Source: an uncultured bacterium
GTDB taxonomy: Bacteria; Patescibacteriota; Minisyncoccia; Phycocordibacterales; PALSA-1337
Direction: 5' to 3'
DNA: 25,523 nt
NCBI GenBank assembly: GCA_903905325.1
Contig: CAIVGA010000034.1
Span: forward strand, 1-25,523
Shown: in pieces, positions 22,226 to 25,523 of the stretch
How positions within the stretch are numbered: position 1 is the first letter of the stretch
Layout of the letters: the number at the start of each line of letters is the position of its first letter
Program-made: the position numbers and the translations under genes
The notes under the pieces: model-generated
Database searches by the model: none
What the model was told of the DNA's origin: nothing
What the model saw: only the letters and a program-made list of their open reading frames with translations

Positions 22226-25200
22226 ATGAAAAAGCCCGTATCAAAGTTTGCTGTTTATAACCCAGCCAAAATCGAACCAAAGTGGCAGAAGAAATGGGCC
22301 AGCACGAAAATTTTTGCTTCAAAAGAAGATTCTAAGAAACCAAAATTTTATGTTTTAGATATGTTTCCGTATCCATCTGGTGAAGGCCTGCATGTTGGTC
22401 ATCCAAAAGGTTATATCGCTACAGATGTCGTGGCTCGTATGAAGCGTATGAAGGGATACAGCATTCTGCATCCGATGGGTTTTGATGCCTTTGGTTTGCC
22501 TGCAGAGAACTATGCTTTGAAAACAAAAACACATCCTGCAATTGCTACCAAAAAAAATGTTGAACGGTTCAAGGAACAGCTACATATTCTTGGTTTCGAT
22601 TATGATTGGTCACGTGAGGTAAATACGACAGATCCTAATTTTTATCGTTGGACGCAGTGGATTTTCTTGCAGATGTGGAAGAAGGGTTTGGCTTATGAGT
22701 CATTTGAACCAATCAACTGGTGTCCATCTTGTAAAACCGGCCTAGCCAATGAAGACGTAGAAGATGGTCGCTGTGAACGTTGTGGTACACCTGTGGAGAA
22801 AAAGCCTCTACGACAATGGGTTTTAAAAATTACTGATTATGCCGAAAGATTGCTTGCAGATTTGGATATTTTTGATAATGACAAACCATTGCTCGATTGG
22901 CCAGCTTCGATTGTAAAATCTCAAAAAGACTGGATAGGGAAGAGCGAAGGTGCACTGCTTAAGTTTGAATTAAAAATCGACGGTGTGAAAATTAGTGGGG
23001 CAAAATCTGACCACATAAAAAATATTGAAGTCTTTACGACACGACCAGACACTTTATTTGGTGTAACCTATGTTGTTTTGGCACCTGAACATAAGTTGGT
23101 GTCCGAGTTGTTAAATAATGCTGTCTCAAATAATTTAATAACAAACAGGAAGGAAGTCGAATCCTATATTACTCGCACAAAAACTGAAACTGAAATTGAA
23201 CGCACGGATGCTCAAAAAGAAAAAACTGGTGTTGAATTAAAGGGTGTAAAAGCGGTGAACCCTGTAAATGGTGAAGAAGTTCCTGTTTGGATTGCAGACT
23301 ATGTTCTAGCTGATTATGGAACAGGGGCTGTGATGGCGGTTCCAGCACACGATGAAAGAGATTGGCAGTTTGCAAAAAAGTTCGGACTGCCTATAAAGCA
23401 CGTCATCGTTCCAAATTTTGGTGAACGTAATAACACGGCAGAACTAGTCGACGGTTCAGTGGTTGTAGCATTTGATCCAGCAATTCAAAAATACACGTGT
23501 CTTCATTGGAAAAATCCAGAACGTTACACCATTGTTTCTGGTGGTAGAGAAAAAGGAGAAAATTACGAAGAAACAGCAAAACGTGAAATTTTGGAAGAAG
23601 CCGGTATCAAAGAAGTAAAATCTTGGCACCAACTCGGAGAAACACTTTTTGCTTCATATTGGAATGAAAGTAAAAAGAAATACAAATTTGCTACATCAAT
23701 GCAATATCTGGCAGTTGTAGATTCTAGTAAAATTGTCGCACATAATAGGGAAGAACATGAAAATTTTGATGTCGAATGGAAATCAGCCGAAGAAATTCTC
23801 GGATTATTTGACAAATATATCTCAAAATCTGGCCATTTGTATGAAATTATGGCACGAGCTGTATATTTATTACATGAGAAAAAGTTAGATACAACTTCTA
23901 ACCTTCGCAAATTCGATTTTATTAAATCTGTTCCTTTTATCGAGTCAGGTACTCTCATCAATTCCGGCACTCAATTTGATGGTAGAAACTCCGAAGAAAT
24001 AAAAAAGGAAATTACCACGTCAGTAGGTGGTCAATGGGTAACGAAATACAAGCTTCGTGATTGGGTATTTTCTCGTCAGCGTTATTGGGGTGAACCGATT
24101 CCACTTATTCACTGTGAAAAATGTGGAGTTGTTGCAGTTCCAGAGAAAGATCTACCAATAAAACTTCCTGACGTGAAATCATATGAGCCGACTGGTACCG
24201 GCGAATCACCTCTAGCGGCTATTTCAAAATGGGTAAATGTAAAATGTCCAGAGTGTGGTGGAAAGGGCAAACGTGAGACCAATACTATGCCACAGTGGGC
24301 TGGGTCATCTTGGTATTATCTCCGATACGAGGACCCAAAAAACAAGCGTGCTCTCGTCGATCCAAAGAAAGAAAAATATTGGTCACCAATTGATCTTTAT
24401 GTTGGTGGCGCAGAGCATGCAACACGTCATCTTATCTACTCACGCTTTTGGCACAAGTTTTTGTATGATATTGGCTCCGTCAGCACGATCGAGCCGTTTA
24501 TCAAACTACAGCATGTTGGTCTTATTATGGGTGAGGATGGTCGTAAAATGTCAAAGCGTTTTGGTAACGTTGTTAATCCAGATGATGTTGTAAAAACATA
24601 CGGCGCAGACTCTATGCGTGTATATGAGATGTTTATGGGACCTTTTGATCAACAAATTTCTTGGAGTACAGCTAGTATAATTGGAGCACGCAGATTTATT
24701 GAAAGAGTTTGGAAGTTGATGGATAAGGTTGAGATGCGAAGTGCAGAAGTATCTCGAGGTCGAGAATTGGGATTAGCGAAGCGCTCGCAGACCGATGAGA
24801 GACTTGCTGCACTTCGTGTCCTCCACAAAGCCATCAAAAAAGTTACCAATGATATTGAAGCTCTGCGTTTCAATACAGCGATTAGCACCCTTATGATTAC
24901 TGTAAATGAAATTGAAAAAGTACCGACACTCACTCGCGAAGACTTCGAAACACTTCTAAAACTTTTGGCACCATTTGCACCTCATGTAGCAGATGAATTA
25001 TGGTCTAATCTGGGTAATAAAAAGTCGGTACACATATCATCGTGGCCAGTATTTGATCCAAAAACTGCTGAAGACTCCACTACTACTATAGGTGTGCAGG
25101 TAAACGGTAAAGTTCGTGCAACACTAAAAATAGGCCTAGAAATAAGCGAAAATGAGATAAAAACACAAGTTCAAGCGCTTCCTGAAGTGAAAAAATGGTT

Positions 25201-25267
25201 AACAGGGAAGGAGGTAAAGAAAATAATTGTAATTAAAGGAAAAATTATTAGTATTGTAACAAATTAG
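22226..25267 (+). CDS. leuS: Leucyl-tRNA synthetase with Nudix insertion
   Basis: A 1013-residue class I synthetase that charges tRNA-Leu; ordinary bacterial LeuRS has about 800-880 residues. HVGH (56-59), a four-Cys zinc site (CPSC...CERC), the CP1 editing motifs TTRPDTLFG and VPAHDERDW (372-380), the second zinc cluster (HCEKCG...CPECGG), and KMSKR (774-778, the last residue usually Ser) are in the standard order, followed by the anticodon and C-terminal domains. About 170 residues (397-568) are inserted in the editing domain just after the conserved VPAHDERD block and before FIESGTLINSG. The insert carries a full Nudix box from G439 to I461 (GX5EX7REILEEAGI). It is a single unbroken frame. 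Confidence 0.95.
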   Translation: MKKPVSKFAVYNPAKIEPKWQKKWASTKIFASKEDSKKPKFYVLDMFPYPSGEGLHVGHPKGYIATDVVARMKRMKGYSILHPMGFDAFGLPAENYALKTKTHPAIATKKNVERFKEQLHILGFDYDWSREVNTTDPNFYRWTQWIFLQMWKKGLAYESFEPINWCPSCKTGLANEDVEDGRCERCGTPVEKKPLRQWVLKITDYAERLLADLDIFDNDKPLLDWPASIVKSQKDWIGKSEGALLKFELKIDGVKISGAKSDHIKNIEVFTTRPDTLFGVTYVVLAPEHKLVSELLNNAVSNNLITNRKEVESYITRTKTETEIERTDAQKEKTGVELKGVKAVNPVNGEEVPVWIADYVLADYGTGAVMAVPAHDERDWQFAKKFGLPIKHVIVPNFGERNNTAELVDGSVVVAFDPAIQKYTCLHWKNPERYTIVSGGREKGENYEETAKREILEEAGIKEVKSWHQLGETLFASYWNESKKKYKFATSMQYLAVVDSSKIVAHNREEHENFDVEWKSAEEILGLFDKYISKSGHLYEIMARAVYLLHEKKLDTTSNLRKFDFIKSVPFIESGTLINSGTQFDGRNSEEIKKEITTSVGGQWVTKYKLRDWVFSRQRYWGEPIPLIHCEKCGVVAVPEKDLPIKLPDVKSYEPTGTGESPLAAISKWVNVKCPECGGKGKRETNTMPQWAGSSWYYLRYEDPKNKRALVDPKKEKYWSPIDLYVGGAEHATRHLIYSRFWHKFLYDIGSVSTIEPFIKLQHVGLIMGEDGRKMSKRFGNVVNPDDVVKTYGADSMRVYEMFMGPFDQQISWSTASIIGARRFIERVWKLMDKVEMRSAEVSRGRELGLAKRSQTDERLAALRVLHKAIKKVTNDIEALRFNTAISTLMITVNEIEKVPTLTREDFETLLKLLAPFAPHVADELWSNLGNKKSVHISSWPVFDPKTAEDSTTTIGVQVNGKVRATLKIGLEISENEIKTQVQALPEVKKWLTGKEVKKIIVIKGKIISIVTN

Positions 25268-25307
25268 TTTCATCCAAACTACAACACATCCACATTTTGT
25301 CAAATGC

Positions 25308-25336
25308 TTGACTTTATATGGTATAGGTGATAAAAC
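25308..25336 (+). promoter_or_regulatory. Possible promoter of the sigma region 4-like gene
   Basis: TTGACT at 25308-25313 and TAAAAC at 25331-25336 are spaced 17 bp. The predicted leader is about 47 nt, longer than for other genes here. No terminator for leuS is visible upstream. Confidence 0.4.
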
Positions 25337-25389
25337 TAACTACATTACTTCGCAATAGAGTTAATTATTAATCAAATTTTTATATTACT

Positions 25390-25523
25390 ATGGCATCTGT
25401 CCAAGCAACTATTTCATTCAAACCAAAGCAAGTCGTCAAATCGTTACTTTCTCAATTGCCAGATCGTGCACACGAAGTTTTGGTTTATCGTTATGGTCTT
25501 GGAAAAGATACAAAGCGCATGAC
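25390..25523 (+). CDS. Sigma-70 region 4-like protein (5' part only)
   Basis: Forty-four codons are present before the window ends. The text KQVVKSLLSQLPDRAHEVLVYRYGLG resembles the start of sigma-70 region 4, where LPxRxxxVLxxRFGL precedes the helix-turn-helix, but it starts almost at the N-terminus, so regions 2 and 3 are absent. Short proteins of this kind may be accessory sigma-like or DNA-binding factors. The identity is tentative until the rest is seen. Confidence 0.6.
   Translation, partial: MASVQATISFKPKQVVKSLLSQLPDRAHEVLVYRYGLGKDTKRM

Noticed and set aside
23563..23970. A minus-strand 135-residue ORF within leuS
   Set aside because: It is antisense to the Nudix insert and has no promoter or family features.
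22226..25267. LeuRS insert as an assembly error or gene merger
   Set aside because: The frame is continuous, the editing-domain motifs resume in order after the insert, and base composition does not change visibly at the borders.
1..25523. CRISPR arrays, transposases, phage genes, tRNA or rRNA genes
   Set aside because: No repeat-spacer pattern, mobile-element protein or RNA gene signature was seen on either strand.

Overview
This 25.5 kb window looks like a chromosomal segment from a Candidate Phyla Radiation bacterium (Patescibacteria, probably a Parcubacteria-type lineage). That placement is inference. It rests on AT-rich, gene-dense DNA, a run of small secreted or membrane proteins with CAP, Ig-like and CARDB-like domains, and many genes whose -10 box lies about 6 nt before the start codon (apparently leaderless mRNAs). 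TGA is used as an ordinary stop, so the Gracilibacteria/SR1 recoded genetic code does not apply. No rRNA, tRNA, CRISPR array or transposase was seen.

Layout. (1) 1-5221, plus strand: a Gly/Tyr/Asn-rich secreted protein, a ZIP metal transporter, two copies of a 33-bp palindromic repeat, an Ig-like membrane protein, a tiny membrane protein, glucose-6-phosphate dehydrogenase, a CAP-domain membrane protein and a CARDB-like surface protein. (2) 5222-5488: a gene-free gap with a possible promoter and inverted repeats. (3) 5489-12255, minus strand: eight overlapping or abutting genes, in transcription order an ITPase/RdgB-like protein, formyltransferase, LmbE/PIG-L deacetylase, DegT aminotransferase, CapE-like sugar 4,6-dehydratase, nucleoside 2-deoxyribosyltransferase-like protein, GT4 glycosyltransferase and a truncated class I lysyl-tRNA synthetase-like protein. 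(4) 12273-17831, mixed strands: a methyltransferase coupled to a homocitrate/isopropylmalate synthase-like enzyme, an APH-like kinase, a DUF4254-like protein coupled to a CDP-paratose 2-epimerase-like SDR, and a GT-B-like protein. (5) 17866-20227, minus strand: an ABC-F ATPase plus histidine phosphatase unit with its own Shine-Dalgarno sequences, leader and terminator, GC-richer than its surroundings and probably acquired. (6) 20371-25523, plus strand: ychF, an orphan zinc-ribbon protein with a strong terminator, leuS with a Nudix domain inserted in its editing domain, and the start of a sigma-70 region 4-like protein.

How the genes may work together. Dehydratase, DegT aminotransferase and formyltransferase form a coherent route to an N-formylated amino-deoxy sugar. 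GT4, LmbE deacetylase and a tRNA-synthetase-like protein lacking an anticodon-binding domain together repeat the logic of mycothiol synthesis (MshA, MshB, MshC), but here the synthetase-like member resembles LysRS-I rather than CysRS. The divergently transcribed methyltransferase and Claisen-condensing enzyme start from an almost perfectly symmetric bidirectional promoter. The best candidate for an undescribed system here is therefore a pathway joining an amino acid or related acid to a sugar or glycan. The second notable item is the LeuRS-Nudix fusion. All functional statements come from reading motifs; no database search was possible.
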